Under the pieces are notes generated by a model that saw only the letters and a list, made by a program, of their open reading frames with translations, did not search any database and was not told the origin of the DNA. Positions 6,561 to 14,508 of a DNA stretch of 17,278 nucleotides are shown in pieces. A program made the translations under genes and the position numbers. The DNA is from Candidatus Cloacimonadota bacterium (lineage in GTDB: Bacteria; Cloacimonadota; Cloacimonadia; Cloacimonadales; TCS61), in the NCBI GenBank assembly GCA_030628755.1, contig DAOVQH010000011.1, positions 1 to 17,278 on the forward strand, written 5' to 3'. Position 1 is the first letter of the stretch. Every line of letters starts with the position of its first letter.

Positions 6561-7346
6561 ATGAAAAAAATTATTCTTTTTATAATTATTGTTATCTGCT
6601 CAAATCTTTCCGCCATTGATCTCAATCTCCCCTTTTCTGCAATACAGAATGCAACTTCAAGTCTGGTTCTGATCTATCCAAGTCCGTCGAGCTCTGCTGT
6701 GAATCCGGCATTACATTGTTCAGGAGTGGAAACATCAGCTACTTATCTTTTCGGGATAAAGGATATTCCTTTCTATAATTTTCATTCCGGGTTGATTTAC
6801 AAAGATTTCGGTTTTTACCTGGGAAATTCCATTATTGAACACCCCCTTTATAAAGAAAGCAGCAGCAACCTTGGATTGAGCTATAAACACAGATTTTATT
6901 CTATTGGTCTCGGATTGCGGTATCTATACAATAAAGTGGACAATTATCATAAAGATAGCTCCTTAATTGTTGATTGGGGATTTAGCTGGAAGAACAAGAA
7001 TATTACTACAGGGCTATCAATCAGAAATGTATCTCAATCTTCCTTTTTGGAAGCGAAATTACCTGTTGTTTACCTGTGGGAAACTTCATTTGAAATATCG
7101 AAAGATAGCAGGTTTGCTCTTGGATTCGAGAAAGAGGATGGATTCGATTTCTCTTTCAAATTTGCCAGTAGATATGATATTTTCAAAATGATGTCTATAC
7201 TTGCCAGTTATCAATACGAACCTGATAGACTGGGAATTGGAATTGTGTTTAATATTTCAAAAATGAATGTGGTTTATAGTATCAGAACCCATCAATACCT
7301 GGATTTGACTCATTACATATCTGTTGGTTATGCGTTTAAGAAATAG
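6561..7346 (+). CDS. PorV/PorQ-like outer-membrane beta-barrel protein
   Basis: The 261-residue product has a signal peptide ending near Ala18 (NLSA). After it comes a segment with S-S-A-V-N-P-A (NPA at 48-50), a motif common near the N terminus of PorV/PorQ- and FadL-related barrels in FCB bacteria. The rest alternates hydrophobic and polar residues with many aromatic strand ends (for example GLIYKDFGFYLG, GLSYKHRFYSIGLGLRY, YISVGYAF), as in an outer-membrane barrel of about 12-14 strands. AAGAAGG precedes the ATG. Its 3' end overlaps the start of the HHH/barrel gene by 17 nt, so the two are translationally coupled and probably work together. Assignment to a specific subfamily, or to type IX secretion, is inference. 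Confidence 0.72.
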   Translation: MKKIILFIIIVICSNLSAIDLNLPFSAIQNATSSLVLIYPSPSSSAVNPALHCSGVETSATYLFGIKDIPFYNFHSGLIYKDFGFYLGNSIIEHPLYKESSSNLGLSYKHRFYSIGLGLRYLYNKVDNYHKDSSLIVDWGFSWKNKNITTGLSIRNVSQSSFLEAKLPVVYLWETSFEISKDSRFALGFEKEDGFDFSFKFASRYDIFKMMSILASYQYEPDRLGIGIVFNISKMNVVYSIRTHQYLDLTHYISVGYAFKK

Positions 7347-9135
7347 TGTTCTCATATTAATTTTACTGATTTGTTCTTCAATAGTATTTGCTGAAGATGC
7401 AGAAGAAAAAATATTCTCCTTCGAAGATGATACCTACCATTCCACAGAATTAAGTGAGACTCTGGAAAAGATCCGTAAACAACCATTTAATATTAATACT
7501 GCTTCGAGAAAAGATTTGAATAAACTCCCCTGGCTTTCAGAAAATGATATTAAAAAGCTCATTGAACTGCGAGAAAAAAAGCAGATAAAAAACTGGAAAG
7601 ATGTTGCTTCCATTGGAATTAATGAAATTACTATTTCCGATCTGGAACATTACATCATTTTCAAACCTGAATTTAAGATAAATATAAAACAGGTGTCGAG
7701 GGTCGAATTCAATGAAGCGAAAGAAAAAATACCATCTACCCTGAAATATTACCAGAGAACCATCTGCGGATACAAAGACCTCAAACTTGGAATACTTACC
7801 CAGAAAGATGAAGGAGAGAACGACCCGATTGATTTCTATTCTTATTTTGTTGAATATAAAAGTAACTCATTTTTAAAGCACTCAGTCCTTGGGAAATACA
7901 GGCTGGCTTTCGGTCAGGGGATAATCTTTGCTCCCAAACTCGGAATGTCCAAAAGTGGTGCTGCCACTTCTACTCCGGTTAAAAAATCCTCTCCTGTAAA
8001 ACCATATACAAGCTCCTATGAAATCTGGGAACTCGAGGGCGGAACCGTACAGTGTAATTATAGAAATTTCAGTATTATTCCCTTCTTTTCTTCCACCAAA
8101 CTCAGTGCTAATTTAAGTGATAACAAAATCACTTCCTTCAACCAAAGTGGGCTACATCTTGACGAAGAGAAAAAGGATAATGTTGAGGAAACAATTTTTG
8201 GAACTGCATTGAACTTTAATTTGGGAAGTAATTCTTTTGGTGTTAATTTTTCACAATTTGAATTTGACCATGAATTCGAGAAACCGGATTGGAACAATAA
8301 ATACCAGGCTTTCAGTACAAATTTCATCTTAAACAGAGATAATTTCCCGAGCTTTGGAGAGATCGCATTTGCAGATGATAAATTTGCTGGCGTTATCGGT
8401 ACAAAATTTGGTGAAAATAAATTCAGGCATATTTTACTTTTCCGCTATTATGAAAAGAACTTCCCCACCTGGCATGGAAATCCCTTCTCCACCCAGAGCA
8501 GGTTCGATAACGAAGTGGGATTGTATTATGGAATAACTCTTTTACCCTTTAAACGCACCAAGATAAACTGTTACTTTGATATCTGGAATTTTCCGGAAAC
8601 ACGTTACTTTGAAAAAATGCCGACTGTTGGCTCAGAGCAGTTCATCCAGCTTGAAACTCATTTTAAAACAAACAGCCTGCGCGTGACTCTACAGCACAAA
8701 AGCAAAGAAAAATACATCAGCCTGGACCATGCAAAAATCCGTGATTTCGACCGCACTATCCTGCGTGTTGACTGGTGGCAGATGCTTGGAAATATTTGTC
8801 TTAAAACCAGATGCGAACTGGTGGCTGAATACCTGCAAAATGAAAAGATATATGAAAAGGGAATATTAGCTTACGAACAACTGAAGTGGATTATTGAAGA
8901 CCTAGAATTGCTTGCTCAAATAGCAGTCTATCATTCTGATGTGCTACATTATATGTACGAAAATAGTATTGACGGTATAATGCAGAATTCTATCTTGCAA
9001 GGTGATGGTATTTATTCTTATGTGCTTGTTAAGTACAATCTACTGAAAAATATGGAGCTTCAGTTTAAAGTTTCGGATCGCTGGTATAAGAAAGATAAAA
9101 TGAGATTGTATTTGCAGGTGGTGAGCAGGTTTTGA
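7330..9135 (+). CDS. Helix-hairpin-helix domain fused to a predicted outer-membrane beta-barrel
   Basis: The product has 601 residues. A signal peptide ends after Ala21 (SIVFA). Residues 53-115 form a ComEA-like tandem helix-hairpin-helix: FNINTASRKDLNKLPWLS, then IKKLIELREKK, then the second hairpin. Such domains bind DNA backbone in ComEA, although related exported copies may serve other roles. Residues ~130-601 are rich in alternating aromatic strands and end in V-S-R-F; a C-terminal Phe is typical of proteins inserted by the BAM machinery. I chose ATG 7330 over the TTG at 7324 because the signal peptide then begins MRLRN. The protein would place a periplasmic HHH on an outer-membrane barrel. 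Similar proteins are widely annotated in Bacteroidetes without a function. Confidence 0.8.
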   Translation: MRLRNSVLILILLICSSIVFAEDAEEKIFSFEDDTYHSTELSETLEKIRKQPFNINTASRKDLNKLPWLSENDIKKLIELREKKQIKNWKDVASIGINEITISDLEHYIIFKPEFKINIKQVSRVEFNEAKEKIPSTLKYYQRTICGYKDLKLGILTQKDEGENDPIDFYSYFVEYKSNSFLKHSVLGKYRLAFGQGIIFAPKLGMSKSGAATSTPVKKSSPVKPYTSSYEIWELEGGTVQCNYRNFSIIPFFSSTKLSANLSDNKITSFNQSGLHLDEEKKDNVEETIFGTALNFNLGSNSFGVNFSQFEFDHEFEKPDWNNKYQAFSTNFILNRDNFPSFGEIAFADDKFAGVIGTKFGENKFRHILLFRYYEKNFPTWHGNPFSTQSRFDNEVGLYYGITLLPFKRTKINCYFDIWNFPETRYFEKMPTVGSEQFIQLETHFKTNSLRVTLQHKSKEKYISLDHAKIRDFDRTILRVDWWQMLGNICLKTRCELVAEYLQNEKIYEKGILAYEQLKWIIEDLELLAQIAVYHSDVLHYMYENSIDGIMQNSILQGDGIYSYVLVKYNLLKNMELQFKVSDRWYKKDKMRLYLQVVSRF

Positions 9136-9168
9136 GAATTTTTCATATAAAACATTAAACAAAAAAGA

Positions 9169-9198
9169 TTGACAAATGAAATTTAGAAATAAGGTTTG
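9169..9198 (+). promoter_or_regulatory. Candidate promoter of the toxin-antitoxin module
   Basis: A perfect TTGACA (9169-9174) is followed, 19 nt after its TTG, by AAGGTTTG (9191-9198), one base from the Bacteroidetes -7 element TANNTTTG. No good sigma70 -10 lies at 17 nt. It lies about 100 nt upstream of the antitoxin start. This is a reading by eye. Confidence 0.35.
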
Positions 9199-9295
9199 CC
9201 TTGTAACAAATAAATGAGGAGTAGATGAGAAGTAAAACGATTCTTTCCTGTTTTTTAAACAATTTCATTCTATCTATATAAACAAGGAGTTGTAT

Positions 9296-9850
9296 ATGGA
9301 TATAAAAAAAATAGTTTCTATTCTTAATTTTTTATCTCAGAGAGTTAATTATTTTACCAAATTAAAGGCTGCAAAACTACTCTATTTTGCCGATAAAGAG
9401 CATTTAATACAATATGGTCGGTCTATTACAGATGATAGATATATAAAAATGAAATATGGACCTGTCCCAACAAGAATTTTAAATATAATCAATTATCCAG
9501 ACGAATATCTTATGGAGCCTGATAATAGAAAATATCTACATACATTTTTAACTTTTAGTGAAGATAAAAGAAGGACAATTAATAGCAAACTTGATCCGGA
9601 CCTGGATGATCTTTCCAAATCAGAGATTAGGGTCTTGGAACATGTTATTAAACAATATGGACATTTCACTGCTTCTGAATTAATAAAAATAAGCCATAAA
9701 GAATTTGCCTATCAAAATGCAAGTGATGGCGATTTTTTGTTTGTTGGTGATATTGTTCATGGTTTAAAAAAAGAGCATAGAGAAGAGCTATTAAGATTTA
9801 TAGCTGAGCAAAAACGAGAAGATTTCGAATTACATTATATGTTTAATTAA
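9296..9850 (+). CDS. Panacea/SocA-like antitoxin (DUF4065)
   Basis: The 184-residue product has the hallmarks of the Panacea domain: an N-terminal helix, then AAKLLYFADKEHL (25-37), Y49, and K-Y-G-P-V-P at 53-58. The C-terminal half is helical (SKSEIRVLEHVIKQYG, then SELIKISHKE). Panacea is the domain of SocA, the proteolysis adaptor-antitoxin of Caulobacter SocB, and is known as an antitoxin domain paired with many unrelated toxins. The ATG at 9296 follows AAGGAGT (9284-9290) by five bases, a better start than TTG 9290. It overlaps the next gene by one base, the usual antitoxin-first arrangement. It is expected to neutralise that gene's product by binding in the cytoplasm. Confidence 0.88.
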   Translation: MDIKKIVSILNFLSQRVNYFTKLKAAKLLYFADKEHLIQYGRSITDDRYIKMKYGPVPTRILNIINYPDEYLMEPDNRKYLHTFLTFSEDKRRTINSKLDPDLDDLSKSEIRVLEHVIKQYGHFTASELIKISHKEFAYQNASDGDFLFVGDIVHGLKKEHREELLRFIAEQKREDFELHYMFN

Positions 9851-10275
9851 TGGATCTGCCTTTCAAAGTATTTCTAAAACCCGGTAATGTATTAAAAGGA
9901 CTTTTCACATTTCCTGATGGTTATAGGGGAATAAAAAGGATTATAATTTTAACGAGTGATAATAAAAGTACTCTTCTCTTTGTAACAACTACTTCCAATA
10001 TACACGGTGAATATAAGCATTACAGACAAGATGATATACTTATCCATAAAGGGGATGAAGATGCTTTTGAAGAGCCAACCTATGTTAACATGAATAGAGT
10101 TATTGAAGTTTCCACTCAGTTAATAGTTAATGATTATAATAAAAAAAGAATAAAAGTTTTAAAACCAATATCAGAAGATCTTTTAAATAAAATTTATAGT
10201 GTTATAGATGAATCAAATAATATTAAAGGAAAATATATCAAAAGAATCCAAAAAGAAAGGGAAACATCCTCTTAG
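9850..10275 (+). CDS. Putative toxin partner of the Panacea antitoxin, possibly MazF/PemK-like
   Basis: The 141-residue product starts in TAATG, overlapping the antitoxin stop by one base. The N-terminal half looks like a small SH3-like barrel: F-L-K-P-G-N-V-L near 8-15, then RIIILTSDN, then LLFVTTTSN, with later EEPTYVNMNRVIEV. This order of strands recalls MazF/PemK endoribonucleases (K-P-G-D start, then hydrophobic strands ending in T-S/T-T), but I cannot identify the catalytic residues with certainty. The C terminus is helical and basic. Position next to a Panacea gene is the main evidence for a toxin role, since that domain nearly always travels with one. If it is not MazF-like, it may be a PanT type not yet described. 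Confidence 0.55.
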   Translation: MDLPFKVFLKPGNVLKGLFTFPDGYRGIKRIIILTSDNKSTLLFVTTTSNIHGEYKHYRQDDILIHKGDEDAFEEPTYVNMNRVIEVSTQLIVNDYNKKRIKVLKPISEDLLNKIYSVIDESNNIKGKYIKRIQKERETSS

Positions 10276-10429
10276 TTAGACATTCTAATACATTGAAACA
10301 CTTATTCTTTAATATCAATAAAAAAAGGCATGTATTTTTCTCTATCTAGTGCAAAAAAATATAAATCAGCTATTTTCTAGTTTAGCAGGTCTTAGAAAGG
10401 AAATCAAATTAAATTTTAAATCAAATTAT

Positions 10430-10457
10430 TTGACAGTGCAATAATAAATTTTATTTT
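10430..10457 (+). promoter_or_regulatory. Promoter of the repeat-protein gene
   Basis: A perfect TTGACA (10430-10435), a 16-nt spacer and TATTTT (10452-10457, four of six to consensus) lie 14 nt upstream of the ribosome-binding site at 10472-10478. This supports a start near 10483, rather than at the TTG at 10618. Confidence 0.5.
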
Positions 10458-10482
10458 TTTGTTTGTATAGAGGGGGAGTCTT

Positions 10483-11202
10483 ATTAAGAGATTAACTTTT
10501 TTACTTTTTATTTTTTATTTTACAAACATCATATTTACACAACAAATTGAAGTATACGATGTTAATGAATATGGTTTAAAAATTTTAAATCCAGTAATAA
10601 TAATTGATGAGAATAGTTTGACGGGTGATTATGAAGTATACTCTATTAATAAATTTGGTTTAAAAAACATAAATCCAGAGGAAATTATTGAAAGTGATGA
10701 ATATAACGGTTCTTGGGAGGTATATCGTATCAATAATTTTGGGTTAAAAGACATCTTTTCATATAAGTTAGCAGAAAAGAATTTTTTTGATCGTAGTATT
10801 AATATTTACGATATTAACGATTTTGGTTTGAAAGATATTATACCATCCATTACAATTGAAAAGAATCAATTTAGTGAGAAAATTGAACTATATAATGTCA
10901 ATGAGTTTGGATTAAAAGAGATTTTACCTTTTGAAGTTATTAAAAAAAGTGGTGAGCAATATTATGTGTATTCAATAAATGATTTTGGATTGCAAGATAT
11001 AATTCCTAAAAGAGTAATTGAAATTAAAGATAATTCAACTGTGTTTGGAATTTTATTATTACCTTCAATACAAAAAATAAAAGTTGATCCTGAACATCTA
11101 AAAATTAAAATTATAAAACATTTAAAACAGTTACCTGAAGAAACTCTCAAAAAAGAAGGTTGGATAAAAAGTAAACCTAACCTAAAAGAAACTGAAGATT
11201 AA
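10483..11202 (+). CDS. Exported protein of six 26-28-residue repeats, apparent ATT start
   Basis: From ATT 10483 the frame gives 239 residues: a signal peptide (I/M-KRLTFLLFIF, ending near residue 19-20), six repeats, and a ~65-residue charged helical tail. Each repeat follows E-V-Y-x-I-N-x-F-G-L-K-D-I-x-P-x-x-V-I-E. AGGGGGAG (10471-10478) lies four bases before ATT, with a promoter just upstream. No ATG, GTG or TTG occurs in frame before TTG 10618, and starting there would remove the signal peptide and the first repeat. ATT is a rare but real start codon (infC); an ATG-to-ATT mutation or a sequencing error is the alternative. Repeat family and function were not recognised; strand-like repeats suggest an extracytoplasmic binding or structural protein. 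Its stop overlaps the stop of the convergent gene. Confidence 0.75.
   Translation: MKRLTFLLFIFYFTNIIFTQQIEVYDVNEYGLKILNPVIIIDENSLTGDYEVYSINKFGLKNINPEEIIESDEYNGSWEVYRINNFGLKDIFSYKLAEKNFFDRSINIYDINDFGLKDIIPSITIEKNQFSEKIELYNVNEFGLKEILPFEVIKKSGEQYYVYSINDFGLQDIIPKRVIEIKDNSTVFGILLLPSIQKIKVDPEHLKIKIIKHLKQLPEETLKKEGWIKSKPNLKETED
10549..11040 (+). repeat. Six in-frame tandem repeats of 84 nt (last 78 nt)
   Basis: Repeat units start at 10549, 10633, 10717, 10801, 10885 and 10963, so the first five are exactly 84 nt and the last is 78. At the DNA level they have diverged, while the protein core Y-x-[IV]-N-x-[FY]-G-L-[KQ] is kept. This points to an old duplication held by selection on protein, not a recent slippage array. 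Confidence 0.9.
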
Positions 11203-13667
11203 TGGTTATAATGGGAAAACACTACTCGTTTCCCATCAGATGATAGTTTGCCATACAAATCATTAGCAAATTCCGAATGAGATACATAAAGCAGGTTCTC
11301 AGACTTCGAAAACCTAACTACATCATTGAATCCGCTCATTGAAATGTTAGACTGCCAATCTCCCGAATTTGGTTCCAGCACTACTGATGCAACATCACCA
11401 ATAGCAGATTGATGAATGTATTCAATTTTCCCGTTATTTTTTGTAGATGAAATCCACAATCTCGTAGGTAATGAATTTGAAAAAGACTTCCCACTACTCG
11501 CATTACTTCTTATCCAATTACTGGATTTGGAAAAGTTTCCAACGTTTATTATCTTATTTTTTAATCTTGAAATTTGCTGGATTTTAGGAGAACTACCATT
11601 TCTTGAAATTTGTTTAAACTCGCTTGGATGGAGATTAATACCACCTCCTATAGAATAATAACCCCCTGAAGTAATATTCATATTATTCATTTCATTTATT
11701 TTTGAATTATATGTATTTGTATATGATTTTTGCTTCTCAACTAAGCTATTATATCTATTTATTAATTTATTATATTTATCAATTTCTCTCGAACTGTATC
11801 TATCAAGTGAATATTTTTTTTGATCTATTTCTCTTTCAAGGGATTCCAACTTAGACTCATTTGATTTTATCATATTATCGTAATAATCAATAGTTGTGTT
11901 TAATTTCTTATACTCTGTCGGAGCGTTCTCTGAAATATCAATATTGGATAGAAAATTATTACCCAATTCAAGAAAAGAATAATCTGTTGCAGTTGGACTT
12001 TGATTATTAAGTAAATGAGATAGATAATAAACCTTAGTGTATTTTTTAACATTATTTTTGTTTAAGTATAAATTACCAGAATAGGTTATTGCAGTTACCG
12101 CTAACATTTTTTTTGTTTTGAGAGGAGTGGTAAATCCCGGAATTTTTACAGAAAGCAAATCGTCCAGCTCAATCCTTTCGTCCATATTCATCCCCTTAAG
12201 CCAATTAATAAGAGCCATCATCCTGCCAACTGTACTTAATTCTTTATATGTTTTATTGGCCTTTTCATACTTACTGAAATTATTGTTTAAATGTTTAATT
12301 GTCTCTCTTACAGCATTATCTACATTAATTTTTATGTCCATTCTTTCAACATCTGCCAAAAACTGGTATGTTAAAACAGCGCCAATTGAACCATCGGTTA
12401 CTGTTCCAATAGAGTCAGGATAGAACCAGTATCGAATTTGCATATGCTTCTCATCAGAATTTTCAAGTAAATGTCTTTCATCCTCCGTAAGAAAACCTGG
12501 TACATGTTTGGTTATATGTGATTTCACAAGTTTATGTGTATTTGGATCAATTCCTGTACTCAAGGTTTTAAATAATTTATCTGCTTCCAATACAACATGA
12601 CCAACATGGGTGTTCTCAAGATGTCCTCCAAAATTTACCTTTGCATACCTATTGTCTTCGTGTTTGTCCAAACTGATATAAGGTGCATTGTTTCCGTAGT
12701 GGAAAATCGATCTGTAAACCACAGCAAGGTCTGAAATGCTTACAGGTTTTCCTGCGAGTGTTTGCTTTAGAGATTTACGACCGTAAAAATAGAGATTATT
12801 CTTTTTATCCAATTCAATTGCCTCTAAAATTACTCCCTCATTAAGAAAATCACTTATACTTGATAAATCCAGTGGTTTATGTCTTGGGGACAGATCCAAT
12901 TCAGATTTGCTGATAATATACGGTACGGTATTTAGAATGATTTCCATGTCTGCATAATCATTATTAAAGACATATACTTCAATAGCTATAACGGAGATAT
13001 CACTACTATTAATAACATCTCGAATTGGGTGCCTAATTATTGAATGATATTTATTATAACTTTTTTCAGCATCCGTTCCTTTAAGGAAAACTCTAATGAG
13101 ATGAGTATTATAGTATAGTTGAAAATGACCTTCTCGAAATAAATCAACCCATACAGGTTGCTCAGAACCAACAGGATAATGGCTAAGGATATTCACAAGA
13201 GGGAGAGTATCTGGTTCAGTATTGGCTAACAAAACATCATGACACAATATAGAATAGGGTTCTAAATATGGCTGTACATAACCTTTTATATCGTCAGTGT
13301 AAGTTGGAATTTTGTGTATTATTTGATCTACAGTTTCCCCACTGTGTGTAATGATTGAGCGATCTATTAACTCATTATATGATATCGTTACCCAGTTACT
13401 TTTAGATTTTTTTCTTTTTGCTATTGTCGGACTTACAAGTTGATTAATCCAAATAATTACTGCTATAATACCAATTATAATTAAGAGAATCCCTGTTTTT
13501 GAAATCCTTCTGTGTTTTTTACTATTATTTTTTAATATTTTTTGTTGAATATTATATAAAAAAACTTTTCCACATATTGGACAAGTTATCTGTAATGTTT
13601 CATCCATATTAGGAATTCTAAGAGTTTTATCACAATTAGGACAGTGAATAAATTCATATATTTTCAC
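11199..13667 (-). CDS. Zinc-ribbon, single-TM protein with large extracytoplasmic region and coiled coil
   Basis: The 822-residue product starts with an MJ0042-like zinc ribbon (C9-P-N-C12 and C29-P-I-C32), a basic stretch (KKHRR), and one membrane helix near 58-76. About 740 residues follow that are probably outside the cytoplasm. Around 590-660 there is a clear coiled coil rich in K/E/Y/N, followed by a Ser/Asn-rich C-terminal part ending in strand-like sequence. The middle includes VGHVVLEADKLFKTLS and QIRYWFYPD, which I associate loosely with large secreted proteins of other phyla but cannot name. I chose GTG at 13667, six bases after GGAG, over the TTG at 13679, where that GGAG would lie inside the frame. 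Its stop overlaps that of the convergent repeat gene. It may be the last gene of the minus-strand cluster. Function unknown. Confidence 0.78.
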   Translation of the reverse strand: MKIYEFIHCPNCDKTLRIPNMDETLQITCPICGKVFLYNIQQKILKNNSKKHRRISKTGILLIIIGIIAVIIWINQLVSPTIAKRKKSKSNWVTISYNELIDRSIITHSGETVDQIIHKIPTYTDDIKGYVQPYLEPYSILCHDVLLANTEPDTLPLVNILSHYPVGSEQPVWVDLFREGHFQLYYNTHLIRVFLKGTDAEKSYNKYHSIIRHPIRDVINSSDISVIAIEVYVFNNDYADMEIILNTVPYIISKSELDLSPRHKPLDLSSISDFLNEGVILEAIELDKKNNLYFYGRKSLKQTLAGKPVSISDLAVVYRSIFHYGNNAPYISLDKHEDNRYAKVNFGGHLENTHVGHVVLEADKLFKTLSTGIDPNTHKLVKSHITKHVPGFLTEDERHLLENSDEKHMQIRYWFYPDSIGTVTDGSIGAVLTYQFLADVERMDIKINVDNAVRETIKHLNNNFSKYEKANKTYKELSTVGRMMALINWLKGMNMDERIELDDLLSVKIPGFTTPLKTKKMLAVTAITYSGNLYLNKNNVKKYTKVYYLSHLLNNQSPTATDYSFLELGNNFLSNIDISENAPTEYKKLNTTIDYYDNMIKSNESKLESLEREIDQKKYSLDRYSSREIDKYNKLINRYNSLVEKQKSYTNTYNSKINEMNNMNITSGGYYSIGGGINLHPSEFKQISRNGSSPKIQQISRLKNKIINVGNFSKSSNWIRSNASSGKSFSNSLPTRLWISSTKNNGKIEYIHQSAIGDVASVVLEPNSGDWQSNISMSGFNDVVRFSKSENLLYVSHSEFANDLYGKLSSDGKRVVFSHYNH
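11211..11236 (+). terminator. Hairpin just past the convergent stop codons, weak terminator candidate
   Basis: ATGGGAAA (11211-11218) pairs with TTTCCCAT (11229-11236) around a 10-nt loop, 8 nt beyond the stop of the repeat-protein gene and inside the 3' end of the minus-strand gene. No T run follows on the plus strand, so termination is uncertain. It is the only structure near the junction. Confidence 0.3.
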
Positions 13668-13781
13668 TTTAATCTCCAAACAAATAAAATGAATAAACTA
13701 TTTTTTACTTTTTATATCCTTATTAATCTATATTTTAAACTAAATTTCAAATTAAAACCTCAACATTGTTTTTCTTTTAAC

Positions 13782-14459
13782 TTAATAAAGGTTTTTTGAT
13801 TTTTCTTTATTTTTAGCTATTTCTTTTTCTAATTCTTTAAGTTCCTCTGCTACTTTATCTTTAAAATCATATTCATTAGTATCTGGAAGTTTATTAAAAA
13901 TACTTTTAAAAATGTTTGTCTTATCTTTGTGTATACGAATTCTAACCATACATAATATCTTTTTTGTATCGATATTCAATTTTTCAATGAAATCTTTAAT
14001 ATTTTTTAATACGGACGAATAGATTTCAAAAATACTTTTATAATTATCTTTATCAATTGTCTTTTGGATAAGAGCATTTCTAAATAAGTCGTATACTTCA
14101 TTAGCATTAGATACATCGACATTATATCTTCTTAATTTACATATGTATGACACTAATTTATTAATGATATCGCTGTTCCTAAGATTTAATATAACACTTT
14201 GATCAAATTCAATTCTCCTGGGTTTATTCGATATGATAGGAGTATATCCTTTAGTTCCTTTGCAAGTCTTAATAACATGATCAATTTCATAAATATTTTC
14301 TGGAATTTCATTAAGATGATTATTTAAAATGGTTTGAATCTTTAGCAGACTATAATAATGCAATTTTCTAGTGTCATGGATATTTGAAAAATGCTCAGCT
14401 AATTTTACAAATAGGAATGAAAAAAAAGCACCAGCAAATGCAGCTAATACTATTTCCAT
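13782..14459 (-). CDS. Membrane-anchored protein of unknown function
   Basis: The product has 225 residues. A hydrophobic N terminus (LAAFAGAFFSFLFV, about 5-18) looks like an uncleaved membrane anchor. It is followed by a charged, mostly helical cytoplasmic-type body and a lysine/glutamate-rich C terminus (EELKELEKEIAKNKEK). The start is well supported: AAAGGAGGT lies eight bases upstream of ATG 14459, the strongest ribosome-binding site in the window. The gene begins 49 nt after the HNH gene stop on the same strand, so the two are probably co-transcribed. No family was recognised. The pairing with an HNH nuclease and its anchor would fit a membrane-bound partner or effector in a two-gene defence-type unit, but no sequence feature proves this. 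Confidence 0.72.
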   Translation of the reverse strand: MEIVLAAFAGAFFSFLFVKLAEHFSNIHDTRKLHYYSLLKIQTILNNHLNEIPENIYEIDHVIKTCKGTKGYTPIISNKPRRIEFDQSVILNLRNSDIINKLVSYICKLRRYNVDVSNANEVYDLFRNALIQKTIDKDNYKSIFEIYSSVLKNIKDFIEKLNIDTKKILCMVRIRIHKDKTNIFKSIFNKLPDTNEYDFKDKVAEELKELEKEIAKNKEKSKNLY

Positions 14460-14508
14460 AATTATTTACCTCCTTTGTAATTAAAATATTTTCATAATTT
14501 TTGAACCT

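Noticed and set aside
697..10326. Shared AT-rich string TTTAATATCAATAAA near 700 and near 10310 as a repeat element
   Set aside because: It is short and made mostly of A and T in an AT-rich window; no flanking similarity was seen.
10549..11040. Regular 84-nt repeats as a CRISPR array or satellite
   Set aside because: The repeats are diverged at DNA level, in frame, and conserved as protein; there are no identical repeats with unique spacers.
11416..12423. Plus-strand frames under the zinc-ribbon gene
   Set aside because: Their hydrophobic and proline-rich look is the complement of the lysine/asparagine-rich coding strand; no initiation signals were seen.
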